Shown here: piece by piece, positions 12,741 through 25,319 of the stretch
How positions within the stretch are numbered: position 1 is the first letter of the stretch
Layout of the letters: each line of letters opens with the position of its first letter
From: Amaranthus tricolor
Taxonomy: Eukaryota; Streptophyta; Magnoliopsida; Caryophyllales; Amaranthaceae
Direction of reading: 5' to 3'
Assembly (NCBI RefSeq): GCF_026212465.1
Contig: NC_080059.1
Location: 19,008,401 to 19,072,400, forward strand
DNA: 64,000 bases
Made by a program: the position numbers and the translations under genes
The notes under the pieces: generated by a model
Seen by the model: the letters and a program-made list of their open reading frames with translations, nothing else
Told to the model about the DNA's origin: nothing
Databases searched by the model: none

Positions 12741-14450
12741 TCAATTCAACTTAATCATGCCCAGTTCTAATCTCATCTTTTCATGTTGTTCCCTTGGAAG
12801 CGGCTTTGTCATGATATCAACTATTTGCTCGTTTGTATTAACATGCTTGACGATAATATTTTTATTTTTGACGTTGTCCTTAAGAAAATGATGCCTAATG
12901 TGAATATGTTTTACTCTAGAATGATGCACTGGATCTTTTGAAATGCATATGGCACTGGTATTATCACAATAAATAGGAACACATTCAAACTTAATACCAA
13001 AATCTCTTAGCTGTTATTTTATCCAAAGCATTTGGGAACAGCAAGCTGCTGCTGCTACATATTCAGCTTCGGCAGTGGATAGTGCAACAGTGTTTTGTTT
13101 CTTGGAACTCCATGAAACTAAACATGAGCCAAGAAATTGTACCATACCTGATGTACTTTTTCTATTTACAAGATCACCTGCATAATCTGCATCACTAAAA
13201 CCTTTCAAATCATAAACATCACTTTTAGGATAAAACAATGATAAATCATCTATTCCCTTTAGATATCTCAAAATACGTTTCACTGCAGTTAGATGTGATT
13301 CTTTAGGGTTAGATTGAAATCTTGCACATAAACCAACACTAAATGAAATATCGGGTCTACTAGCAGTTAGATATAATAAAGATCCAATCATGCCTCTATA
13401 CATAGTTTGGTCAATATTTGTTCCATTTGTATCTTCATCTAATCTTACATTAGTAGTCATGGGTGTATGGTTGGTTTTAGCATTATTCATGCCATATTTC
13501 TTAAGAAGTTCTTTTATATATTTTTGTTGATGAATAAAGATACCATTAGCAGTTTGTTTAATTTGCAAACCAAGAAAGAAATTTAATTCTCCCATCATGC
13601 TCATTTCAAATTCAGTGCTCATAAGGTTAGCAAATTCTTTACATAGCAATTCATTTGTGGCACCAAAAATAATATCATCAACATATATTTGAACAACTAA
13701 TATATTGGAACCTTTATTCTTAAAGAATAAGGTTTTATCAATTTTACCTCTAATAAAGTCATTTTGAATCAAAAACTTTGATAGTCTTTCATACCATTGC
13801 CTTGGAGCTTGTTTCAACCCATAAAGAGCTTTATCAAGCTTATAGACATGATCAAGACACGAGGTATTCTCAAAGCCAGGCGGTTGTTCAACAAAAACTT
13901 CTTCATCAAGAAAACCATTCAAGAAAGCACATTTCACATCCATTTGATATAATTTAAAGTTCATAAATGCAGCAAAAGAAATTAAAATTCTAATAGCTTC
14001 TAACCTTGCTACTGGAGCAAATGTCTCAGTATAATCAATACCTTCTTGTTGATTGTACCCTTTGACCACGAGCCTTGCTTTGTTTCTTATAATTATTCCA
14101 TGCTCATCTAGTTTGTTCCGAAATACCCATTTCAAACCAATTACCTTCTTGTGTTTCGGTTTGGGTTCTAAATGCCATACTTTGTTCCTTTCAAATTCGT
14201 TCAATTCATCTTGCATGGCTACGACCCATTCCGAATCCCTTAGAGCTTCTTTGTGATTTTTGGGTTCAAGTGATGATAGGAACGCAAAATGTGCACAAAA
14301 GTTTCTCATTTGAGATCTAGTTTGTGTTCCTTTATTTAAGTCACTTACAATCAAATCAAGAGGATGGTATTTTTGATATCTCCAAGGTTTTGGCATAAAA
14401 TCTCTTGTGGGAACAGTAGCATGTTCTGGTTCATCAGCTTGATTAACATT
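12741..14450 (-). pseudogene. Reverse transcriptase / RNase H part of pol, copia copy 1
   Basis: Minus-strand frame continuous with the integrase part but separated from it by a TAG at 14451-14453. It opens with the copia RT entry region ([31 protein letters not shown]). It keeps the catalytic Asp in [11 protein letters not shown] and the YVDDIIFGA box (Asp pair near codons 240-241 counted from the Met at 14396). RNase H follows with [18 protein letters not shown] and [13 protein letters not shown] at 13014-13016 interrupts RNase H just after SQMLWIK; the same frame then runs on through HIRHHFLKDNV and LTKPLPREQ-type motifs to the natural stop at 12741. Apart from the two nonsense codons, the RT catalytic residues are present. 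Confidence 0.93.
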
Positions 14451-15959
14451 CTATTCAGCTACTGGATTGTTCTGCTCATCTGTGGGAACAGCTGGATTGG
14501 GAACAGTCTGTTGTTCCTGATGTTCTGGCAGTTCCTGAACTTGATCAGTACTTTCTGCTTCTGCTGGAACCGGCTGTTCACCAGCTGTTTCTTGATCATG
14601 CACTTTCAATTCTTCATCATCTTCTTCTAGATTTGCAAGACCTATCTTAAAATTATTTGTATCCTGTTCACTTGACAAAAAGTTAGTTTCATCGAAAATT
14701 ATGTGAACGGATTCTTCCACACTCATTGTTCTTTTGTTATAGACTCTATATGCCTTACTTTGAGATGAGTAGCCAAGAAATACTGCTTCATCACTTCTTT
14801 CATCAAATTTACCTATATTCCGTTTTCCATTAACATGTACAAAACATTTGCAACCAAACACACGAAAATAGGCAATATTTGGTTTAACACCTTTAAACAG
14901 TTCATAGGGTGTCTTAGAAGTGATTGGTCTTATCAATACTCTATTTAAAATATAACATGCAGTATTAACAGCCTCGGCCCAAAAATTTCTAGGTAAACCA
15001 CTAGCAATTAACATAGTTCTAGCCATTTCTTCTAAAGTTCTATTTTTCCTTTCTACAACACCATTTTGTTGTGGTGTTCTAGGGGCGGAAAAATTGTGAC
15101 TTATTCCATGTTCATTGCAATAACTCATAAAGCTTGAATTTTCAAATTCTTTACCATGATCTGACCTTATGTGAACAATTTGATTATTGGTAGATTTTTG
15201 TATTTTGTTAGCGAAAGAAACAAACTCATTAAAGGCTTCATCTTTACTAACTAGAAATAAAGTCCATGTAAATCTACTATAATCATCAATAATAACAAAC
15301 ACATATCTCTTGCCACTACGGCTTTGTATTCTCATAGGTCCACACAAATCCATGTGTAATAATTCAAGCGTTTTAGAGGTGGTCACAACATTCTTTGGTT
15401 TAAAAGATGACCTAACTTGTTTTCCTTTGGCACAAGGATCACAAATTTCATCCTTAAGGAATTTTAGAGCTGGTAGTCCTCTAACTAGGTTTTTTGTTCT
15501 TAATGAATTAATCAATGAATAACTAGCATGACCTAGACGCTTATGCCAAAGAAGTGGGTCGTCTTCTATAACGCTTAGACACGTTAGACTGTTTCTGGGA
15601 ACAGTGTCCAGGTCCACCACATAGGTGTTCCCTTTTCTGATTCCCTCAAGAACGGTGTCTCCTGTGTCATTCCTAGAAATAATGCATCTTTCAGAAGTAA
15701 AGTTTACAGAGTTACCTTTATCACAAAATTGAGAAATGCTAAGTAAGTTATGTTTCAAATTCTCGACTAAAAATACATTATCAATGGCATGGGAACATGT
15801 CCTTCCAACTTTTCCTTTGGCTATTATCTCACCCTTCATATTGTCACCGAAGGTTACTGTTCCCCCATCATAGGCTTCAAGTGAGAGAAACTTAGATTTG
15901 TCACCCGTCATGTGCTTGGAACACCCACTGTCGAGATACCATGAGCTGTTCCCCCTCAC
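14451..15959 (-). pseudogene. Protease-integrase part of pol, copia copy 1
   Basis: 502 codons. The aspartic protease active site [12 protein letters not shown] is near residues 9-20. The GAG-pre-integrase zinc-binding region is present (WHKRLGH ... CDPCAKGK). The integrase core follows with a D,D-35-E arrangement: Asp in HMDLCGPM (~204), Asp in IRSDHGKEF (~267), Glu in NGVVERKNRT (~303). The chain ends at a TAG at 14451-14453 inside the hydrophilic, Glu/Pro-rich linker before RT, where copy 2 has a sense codon. The upstream junction with the gag frame is displaced at an A8 run (15969-15976), so this part is not fused in frame with gag. Confidence 0.92.
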
Positions 15960-16897
15960 TTGGACCTGAAAAAAAATAATTGTTAGTTACAGGAACCCAG
16001 ACTTTCTTGGGTTCCTTGTCGATTTTGCATGAATCATTTTTCTTAATCTGAATGTTATCGACATAGTTTCTGTTGGAGACAGTGTACTGTTCCCTTTTGG
16101 TGCACTGGTCCTTCAGATGACCAGTTCCTCCACAGAAGGAACAGAACCTGTCGCTAGGGAGATCAACGTAAGCCTTTTTCTTCTTGTTATTCTTAAAATA
16201 TTTTAGGCCTTTTGAATTTTTACTTTTAGCATCTTGAATCCATTTGGGAGTAATTTTGATTTTCCCTTTTTCTCTTGAACTTAATTCAAGCTTGTCATCA
16301 TTGTTACGGTCGGATTCCTGATTTAATTTTAAATTTTGAAAATCATAGCATAAATCTTTAATAGATGCATCATTCAATTCTTCATTTAAGCCTAATAATT
16401 TGTATTGTGATAACTCAATATTAAGAATAACATTTTCCTTTTTAATTCTCTCCATACTTTCCTTTAGGATTATGTTTAGGTCCAACAAACCGAAAAATCT
16501 GTTTTGGACATCATATCTAAAGGTGTTTATATATGAGACATGGTCTTTGCTTACCTTGAGTTCCTTTTCTAATTGGAGACACTTAACATTACAATTTTCA
16601 AGTTTAGCTTGTGTCTCCTTTAGCAACTCTATTAATTTATTTTTACTAAATTTGGATGGATGAAAATAAAATGAGTTAGAAATATGTACCTGTTGCGGGT
16701 TTGAGAACAATTTCATTGTTGGAATTAGTAGTGGTTACCTCAAAATCTCCAATTTCGATTACTCTCCAAACTTGATAATTTTCCGCTTTGATAAAGATCT
16801 CCATCCTATTTTTCCATTATTTATAGAATTTTCAATCGAACATGGTTGGTCTTTGAGTAGAATACCCTTCTTCCATTCGATCGTTCATAATTGACAT
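15960..16897 (-). pseudogene. gag remnant, copia copy 1
   Basis: A start at 16897 matches the copy 2 gag N-terminus (NDRMEEGYSTQRP, then NRMEIFIKAENYQVWRVIEI). Two nonsense codons fall within the first 30 codons. Near 16690 the sequence jumps from the gag N-terminus to a segment in another frame: a Lys/Glu/Leu-rich coiled-coil-like stretch, then a CCHC zinc knuckle (CSFCGGTGHLKDQC) and KKVWVPVT before the protease. The main UBN2-type gag core and the first zinc knuckle, both detectable in copy 2, are missing. Conversely, copy 2 lacks this coiled-coil plus second-knuckle segment. The downstream frame is shifted from the protease frame at a homopolymer run. Confidence 0.85.
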
Positions 16898-16951
16898 TTT
16901 CGGGAACACCAGGATTCTGCCCTCAGGGTTTCCTGATCTACTGGGAACAGG

Positions 16952-16963
16952 GCTCTGATACCA
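16952..16963 (-). promoter_or_regulatory. Primer binding site, copy 1
   Basis: The minus strand reads TGGTATCAGAGC two bases inside the 5' LTR, complementary to the 3' end of initiator methionine tRNA as in most plant copia elements. Confidence 0.95.
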
Positions 16964-16965
16964 AT

Positions 16966-18454
16966 TGTAGACTCAATTAGGAACGGGAACAGCAACAAGA
17001 GGGGGGGTGAATTGTTGTTGTTACTAGTTTAAGCGTTTTTGCCCTGTTTTTGCGGAATTGAATAAAATAAATAAAGCTTAAACTTAGAGCGAAATAATTA
17101 AAAGAGACAAACGATTTTTACGTGGAAACCTTCTAGGCCTAAATAGAAGGAAAAACCACGACCCCTCGGGATTTCTAAATTCTCCACTATGTTTAAGGCA
17201 ACTCGTTACAATTACATTAAACATCTTACTTCACTCGAAGCGCATCAACTAGGCCAACTCTTCTCTCTCAAATTGCTTCACTCAAAGCAACAAACTTAGC
17301 TTCACTAAAAGCTAATTCTCACCACTAGCTTCACTAGAAGCTTTCTCCTTAGCTTTACTCAAAGCTAATCTCTTCTCTAGCTTCATTAAAAGCTATCTAA
17401 TTTCCCCCTTAGACTCACCCGAGTCTAATTACAAATTCTCTCAAAAACCCTTACAAAAGGATAATAATTCTCTAAAAATAAAATCAATGAGTTGCACAAG
17501 AAAATATATAAATTAATTGGCATTTATAAAACAAAATTTTCTTGTAAAAATTCTCCCATAGTTACGTATGATTTAATGGCTCATACTAAGGCGAGTTTTG
17601 AAGAATAACCGAGTCTCTTATTTATAGAGCTAAAATCCCTAAGAATAAGGAATATTCCAATCCATTATCCCATTATCAAAAGATCATGGGAGTAATGTGG
17701 ATTTTAATAACCAAGTCTTCCTACGGTTAATCTTAAAAATAGGCATTTAAAGTTGACCAATTCAAGCCCACGGTTATTTAGCAATAACCGCTGTCTTCTG
17801 TTCCCTTCAAGCAGCAGTTTCTTCAATAGATGTTCCTGTTCCAGTACTAAACTGCTGGAACGTTTTTGCTATTAATAGAAACGGTTAATCATAGTGGGAA
17901 TGGTTGCTTGCTAATTTTTAGGAATAAAAACCAGTTAAGAAGATAGCTAAGACTCATTCAACAACCACTAATTCTATTTTTAGTAAATCCAATATTTACT
18001 AAAAATAGATCCTAAAATAAAGGATCTTAGAAAATAAGGACGTTAATTCATTTTATTTAAGAAAAACGATTTACCAATTAATTTTAATAAATTACTACTG
18101 CAACAAATTAATTTTATTAAATACATTAACTAAAAATAATAATTAAAATATGATAACCAGAATTTTCAGTCAACGTAGTCAACCTTCAGCTCAGGAACAG
18201 TGTGCTGTCTCCAGACTTCAGTTTAGCTAGAACATCCAACTTGGGAACAGTAGATCTGCTGTCTCCATTTTACATCCCAAGCGATATACTTCTCCTAACA
18301 TCAATTGAAACCTTTTGACATGTACGTTTCCATAAGCTAAGGCATAGGTACTATCAACGATCATAATCATAATCGGATATCGACCTGCACAATCTCTAAA
18401 AACATGTTTGCTCAAATAAAGTGTAGTCATCATCAAAACTCAAGAGGTCCAACA
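16966..18454 (-). repeat. 5' LTR of copia copy 1
   Basis: 1489-bp LTR upstream of the minus-strand genes, nearly identical to 8272-9760. It contains the hairpin cluster (17229-17428) and a TATA box. Confidence 0.95.
17619..17626 (-). promoter_or_regulatory. Putative TATA box in 5' LTR, copy 1
   Basis: Minus-strand TATAAATA, the best TATA match in the LTR, about 650 bp from the LTR end next to the primer site. Assignment rests on position and match only. Confidence 0.55.
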
Positions 18455-19860
18455 CAAACCAAGTTCGAGCTACTTTATGCGCGAAAGTGCTAAAAAAGCT
18501 TAAAAACCAATAAAATCGCAACTTAACACGTAATTTCTAGCATATGGCTATAATTTTCAATACTAACCACTTTAACTCTATTATATATACCAAATAGTAT
18601 TCTGTGCAAAGTTTCATGCAAAACAAACCAAGTTTTTGCTACTTTATGCGAAATAGTGCAAAAAATACCTTAAAAAGTCAAAAAACGCAACTTAGTACGT
18701 AATTACTATTATTTTCAATTCTAACCACTTCAACACAATAATATATACAAAATAGTGTTGTGTGGCATGTTTTGTGCAAAACAAACCAAGTTTGGGCAAC
18801 TTTATGCGCGCAAGTGACAAGAAATCTTATAAGCCAATAAAATTGCAACCTAACACGTAATTTCTAACATATGACTATTATTTTCAATTCTAACCACTTC
18901 AACACAATAATATATACCAAATAGTTTTGTGTGCTAAGTTTCGTCCAAAACAAACCAAGTTTGAGCAATTTTATGTGCGAAAGTGCCAAAAAAGCTTAAA
19001 AACCAATAAAATCACAACCTAACACGTAATTTCTTGCATATGACTATTATTTTCAATTCTAACCACTTCAACACAATAATATATACCAAAAAGTATTGTC
19101 TGCCAAGTTTCGTGCAAAACAAATCAAGTTTGAGCTACTTTATGCGCGAAAGTGCCAATAAAGATTAAAAACCCATAAAATCGTAACTTAGCACGTAATT
19201 TCTAGCATATGACTATTATTTTCAATTCTAACCACTTCCACACATTAGTATATACCAAATAGTGTTGTGTGCAAAGTTTCGTGCAAAACAAACCAATTTT
19301 GGGCTACTTTATGCACAATATGCCAAAAAAGCATAAAAATCAAAAATATCGCAACTTAACACGTAATTTCTAGCATGACTATTATTTTCAATTCTAACCA
19401 ATTCAACACAATAATACACACCAAATAGTGTTGTGTGTCATGTTTCGTGCAAAACAAACCATGTTTGAGCTACTTTATGCGAGAAAGTGCCAAAAATGCT
19501 TTAAAAACCCATAAAATCGCAACTTAACACGTAATTTCTAGCATATGACTATAATTTTTAATTCTAACCACTATAACACTGTAATATATACCAAATAGTA
19601 TTCTGTGCCATGTTTCGTGCAAAACAAACCATGTTTGAGCTACTTTATGCGCGAAAGTGAAAAAAAAGCTTAAAAACTCAAAAAACGCAACTTAGTACGT
19701 AATTTCTAGCATATGACTATTATTTTCAATTCTAACCACTTCAACACTATAATATAAAGAAAATAGTGTTCTGTGACAAGTTTCGAGCAAGATAAACCAA
19801 ATTTGAGCTACTTTATGCGCGAAAGTGCCAAAAAAGCTTACAAACCCAAAAATCGAAACT
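18455..19860. repeat. Large satellite segment B (first copy)
   Basis: About 1.4 kb repeated at 23909-25315 with an offset of 5454 bp. Shared private variants include TTTAACTCTATTATATATAC and a shortened monomer ending in GTAATTACTATTATTTTC. It is separated from segment A only by the copia element, so A and B were adjacent before that insertion. Confidence 0.88.
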
Positions 19861-22800
19861 TAGTACGTAATTTCTAGCATATGACAAATATTTTCAATTA
19901 TAACCACTTCAACACAATAATATATACCAAATAGTGTTGTGTGGCATGTTTTGTGCAAAACAAACCAAGTTTGAGCAACTTTATGCGCGAAAGTGACAAG
20001 AAATCTTATAAACCCAGATAATCGCAACCTAACACGTAATTTCTAACATATGACTATTATTTTAAATTCTAACCACTTCAACACAATAATATATACCAAA
20101 TAGTTTTGTGTGCTAAGTTTCGTGCAAAACAAACCAAGTTTGAGCAATTTTATGTGCGAAAGTGCCAAAAAAACTTAAAAACCAATAAAATCACAACCTA
20201 ACACGTAATTTCTTGCATATGACTATTATTTTCTATTCTAACCACTTCAAGACAATAATATATATCAAATAGTTTTGTCTGCCAAGTTTCGTGCAAAACA
20301 AACCAAGTTTGAGCTACTTTATGCGCGAAAGTGCCAAAAAAGCTTTAAAACCTATAAAATCGCAACTTAGGACGTACAAACATATGACTATTATTTTTAA
20401 TTGTAACCACTTGCGCACAATAATATACCAAATAGTGTTGTGTGCCAAGTTTCGTGCAAATCAAACCTAGTTTGAGCATCTACTTTATGCGCGAAAGTGC
20501 CGAAAATGCTTAAAAACCGATAAAATCGCAACTTAGCACGTAATTTCTTGCATATGACTATTATATTAAATTCTAACCACTTCAACACAATAATAAACAC
20601 CAAATAGTGTTGTGTGACAAGGTTTGTGCAAAGCAAACCAAGTTTGAGCTAGTTTATGCGCGAAAGTGCCAATAAAGCTTAAAAACCCATAAAATCGCAA
20701 CTTAGCACGTAGTTTCAAGCATATGACTATTATTTTCAATTCTAACCACTTCAACACATTAATATATACCAAATAGTGCTATGTGCAAAGTTTCCTGCAT
20801 AACAAATCGCTACTTTATGCATGATATTCCAAAAAAGCATAAAAATCCAAAAAATCGCAACTTAACACGTAATTTCTAGCATATCACTATTATTTTCAAT
20901 TCTATTCACTTCAATACAATAATATATTCGAAATAGTGTTGTGTGCCAAGTTTCGTGGAAAACAAACCAAGTTTGAGCTACTTTATGCGAGAAAGTGTCA
21001 AAAATGCTTGAAAACGCATAAAATTGCAACTTAACACGTAATTTCTAGCATATGACTATAATTTTCAATTCTAACCACTATAACACTAGAATATATACCA
21101 AATCGTATTCTGTACCAAGTATCGTGCAAAACAAACCAAGTTTGAGCTACTTTATGCGCGAAAGTGAAAAAAAAAGCTTAATAACTCAAAAAACGCAACT
21201 TAGTACGTAATTTTAAGCATATGACTATTATTTTCAATTCTAACCACTTCAACACAATAACATACCAAATAGTGTTGTGTGGCATGTTATGTGCAAAACA
21301 AACCAAGTTTGAGCAACTTTATGAGCGCTAGTGACAAGAAAGTCTATAAACCCATAAAATCGCAACCGTACACGTAATTTATAACATATGACTATTATTT
21401 TCAATTCTAACCACTTCAACACAATGATATATACCAAATAGTGTTGTATGCAAAGTTTCATGAAAAGCAAACCAATTTTGAGCTACTTTATGCACGATAT
21501 GCCAAAAAAGCATAAAATTCTAAAAAATCTAAACTTAACACGTAATTTCTATCATATGGATATTGTTTTTAGTTCTTACCACCTCAAAACAATAATATAA
21601 ACCAAAAAGTGTTGTTTGCCAAGTTTCGTGCAAAATAAACCAAGTTTGATCATCTACTTTATGCGTGAAAGTGCTAAAAAAGCTTAAAAACCCATAACAT
21701 CACAACTTAGCACGTAATTTCTACCATATGACTATTATATTAAATTCTAACCACTTCAACACAATAATATAAACCAAATAGTGTTCTGTGCCAAGTTTCG
21801 AGCAAAATAAACCAAATTTGAGCTACTTTATGCGCGAAAGTGACAAACAAGCTTAAAAACCCATAAATCGAAACATAGCACGTAATTTCTAGCATATGAC
21901 TATTATTGTCTATTCTAACCACTTCAACACAATAATATATATACCAAATAGTGTTGTGTGCCAAGTTTCGTGCAAAACAAACCAAGTTTGAGCTACTTTA
22001 TGCGCGAAAGTGCCAAAAAAACTTATAAACCCATAAAATCGCAATTTAACACGTAATTTCTAGCATATGACTATAATTTTCAATACTAACCACTTTAACA
22101 CTATGATATATTCCAAATAGTATTCTGTGCAAAGTTTCGTGCAAAACAAACCAAGTTTTATCTACTTTATGCGTAAAAGTTCAAAAAAAGCGTGAAAAGT
22201 CAAAAAACGCAACTTAGTACGTAATTTCTTGCATATGACAAATATTTTCAATTCTAACCACTTCAACACAATAATATATACCAAATAGTGTTGTGTGGCA
22301 TGTTTTGTGCAAAACAAACCATGTTTGAGCAACTTTATGCGCGAAAGTGACATGAAATCTTATAAACCTATAAAATCGCAACCTAACACGTAGGTTCTAA
22401 CATATGACTATTTTTTTTAATTGTAACCACTTGCGCACAATAATATATACCAAATACTGTTGTGTGCCAAGTTTAGTGCAAAGCAAACCAAGTTTGAGCA
22501 TCTACTTTATGCGCGAAAGTGCCGAAAATGCTTAAAAACCCATAAAATCGCAACTTAGCACATAGTTTCTAGCATATGACTATAATTTTCAATTCAAACC
22601 ACTTCAAAAAATTAATATTTACCAAATAGTGTTGTGTGCTAAGTTTCGTGCAAAGCAAACCAAGTTTGAGCATCTACTTTATGCGCGAAAGTGCTGAAAA
22701 TGCTTAAAAACCCATAAAATCGAAACTTAGCACGTAATTTCTTGCATATGACTATTCTATTCAATTCTAACCACTTCAACACAATAATAAACACCAAATA

Positions 22801-23908
22801 GTGTTGTGTGCCAAAATTCGTGCAAAGCAAAACAAGTTTGAGCTAGTCTATGCGCGAAAGTGCCAATAAAGCTTAAAAACCAATAAAATCGCAACTTAGC
22901 ACGTAGTTTCTAGCATATGACTATTATTTTCAATTCAAACCACTTCAACACATTAATATATACCAAATAGTGTTGTGTGCAAAGTTTCGTTCAAAACAAA
23001 TCAATTTTGGGCTATTTTATGCACGATATGCCAAAAAAGCATAAAAATCCAAAAAATCGCAACTTAACACGTAAGTTCTAGCATATCACTATTATTTTAA
23101 ATTCTAAACTCTTCAATACAATAATATATACGAAATAGTGTTGTGTGCCATGTTTCGTGGAAAACAAACCAAGTTTGATCTACTTTATGCGAGAAATTGC
23201 CAAAAATGCTTGAAAACCCATAAAATTGCAACTTAACACGTAATTTCTATCATATGACTATAATTTTCAATTGTAACCACTATAACACTAGAATATATAC
23301 CAAATAGTATTCTGTACCAAGTTTCGTGCAAAACAAACCATGTTTGAGCTACTTTATGCGCGAAAGTGAAAAAAAGCTTAAAAACTCAAAAAACGCAACT
23401 TAGTACGTAATTTCTAGCATATGAGTATTATTTTCAAAACAAACCAAGTTTGAGCAACTTTATGCGCGCAGTGAAAAGAAAGCCTATAAACCCATAAAAT
23501 CGCAACCGTACATGTAATTTCTAACATATGACTATTATTTTCAATTCTAACTACTTCAACACAATAATATATACCAAATAGTGTTGTGTGCAAAGTTTCA
23601 TGCAAAACAAACCGATTTTGAGCTACTTTATGCACGATATGCCAAAAAAGCATAGAATTCTAAAAAATAATATAAACCACTTCAAAACAATTATATAAAC
23701 CAAATAGTGTTGTGTGCAAGGTTTCGTGCAAAACAAACCATGTTTGATCATCTACTTTACGCGTGAAATTGCTAAAAAAGCTTAAAAATCCATAACATCG
23801 CAACTTAGCACGTAATTTCTAGCATATAACTATTATTTTCAATTCTAACCAGTTCAACACAATAATTTCTACCAAATAGTGTTGTGTGCCAAGTTTCGTG
23901 CAAAACAA
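19860..23908. repeat. Large satellite segment A' (second copy)
   Basis: Second copy of the 4020-8271 segment. It lacks one monomer near 23825 (AGCACGTAATTTCTAGCATA joins directly to the CAGTTCAACACAATAATTTC unit). It also lacks the small rearrangement seen at about 5636-5687 in the first copy. A' runs straight into B' with no retroelement at the junction. Confidence 0.88.
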
Positions 23909-25315
23909 ACCAAGTTCGAGCTACTTTATGCGCGAAAGTGCTAAAAAAGCTTAAAAACCAATAAAATCGCAACTTAACACGTAATTTCTAGCATATGGCT
24001 ATAATTTTCAATACTAACCACTTTAACTCTATTATATATACCAAATAGTATTCTGTGCAAAGTTTCGTGCAAAACAAACCAAGTTTTTGCTACTTTATGC
24101 GAAATAGTGCAAAAAATACCTTAAAAAGTCAAAAAACGCAACTTAGTAAGTAATTACTATTATTTTCAATTCTAACCACTTCAACACAATAATATATACA
24201 AAATAGTGTTGTGTGGCATGTTTTGTGCAAAACAAACCAAGTTTGGGCAACTTTATGCGCGCAAGTGACAAGAAATCTTATAAGCCAATAAAATTGCAAC
24301 CTAACACGTAATTTCTAACATATGACTATTATTTTCAATTCTAACCACTTCAACACAATAATATATACCAAATAGTTTTGTGTGCTAAGTTTCGTCCAAA
24401 ACAAACCAAGTTTGAGCAATTTTATGTGCGAAAGTGCCAAAAAAGCTTAAAAACCAATAAAATCACAACCTAACACGTAATTTCTTGCATATGACTATTA
24501 TTTTCAATTCTAACCACTTCAACACAATAATATATACCAAAAAGTATTGTCTGCCAAGTTTCGTGCAAAAAAAATCAAGTTTGAGCTACTTTACGCGCGA
24601 AAGTGCCAATAAAGATTAAAAACCCATAAAATCGTAACTTAGCACGTAATTTCTAGCATATGACTATTATTTTCAATTCTAACCACTTCCACACATTAGT
24701 ATATACCAAATAGTGTTGTGTGCAAAGTTTCGTGCAAAACAAACCAATTTTGGGCTACTTTATGCACAATATGCCAAAAAAGCATAAAAATCAAAAATAT
24801 CGCAACCTAACACGTAATTTCTAGCATGACTATTATTTTCAATTCTAACCAATTCAACACAATAATACACACCAAATAGTGTTGTGTGTCATGTTTCGTG
24901 CAAAACAAACCATGTTTGAGCTACTTTATGCGAGAAAGTGCCAAAAATGCTTAAAAACCCATAAAATCGCAACTTATCACGTAATTTCTAGCATATGACA
25001 ATAATTTTTAATTCTAACCACTATAACACTATAATATATACCAAATAGTATTCTGTGCCATGTTTCGTGCAAAACAAACCATGTTTGAGCTACTTTATGC
25101 GCGAAAGTGAAAAAAAAGCTTAAAAACTCAAAAAACGCAACTTAGTACGTAATTTCTAGCATATGACTATTATTTTCAATTCTAACCACTTCAACACTAT
25201 AATATAAAGAAAATAGTGTTCTGTGACAAGTTTCGAGCAAAATAAACCAAATTTGAGCTACTTTATGCGCGAAAGTGCCAAAAAAGCTTACAAACCCATA
25301 AATCGAAACATAACA
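23909..25315. repeat. Large satellite segment B' (second copy)
   Basis: Second copy of 18455-19860, following A' directly. The uninterrupted A'-B' junction is the empty-site equivalent of the copia copy 1 insertion. Confidence 0.87.
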
Positions 25316-25319
25316 CGTA

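Larger units (their letters stand above)
8272..18454 (-). mobile_element. Sirevirus-like Ty1/copia LTR retrotransposon, copy 1
   Basis: A complete-length element of 10183 bp. The LTRs are 1489 bp each, start TGTTGG and end CTACA when read on the minus strand, and are flanked by the 5-bp target duplication CAAAC (8267-8271 and 18455-18459). The duplication lies within the satellite motif GCAAAACAAACCAAGTT. Order on the minus strand is 5' LTR, Met-tRNA primer site, gag remnant, protease, integrase, reverse transcriptase/RNase H, an extra ORF3, polypurine tracts and 3' LTR. Integrase before RT defines copia; the extra ORF, long LTRs and duplicated polypurine tract are typical of Sirevirus/SIRE-Maximus. 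By eye the LTRs differ at only two positions (9131/17825 and near 9720/18414), so insertion is recent. The coding regions are nevertheless already broken in several places, which suggests it was copied as a defective genome by proteins supplied in trans. Confidence 0.95.
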
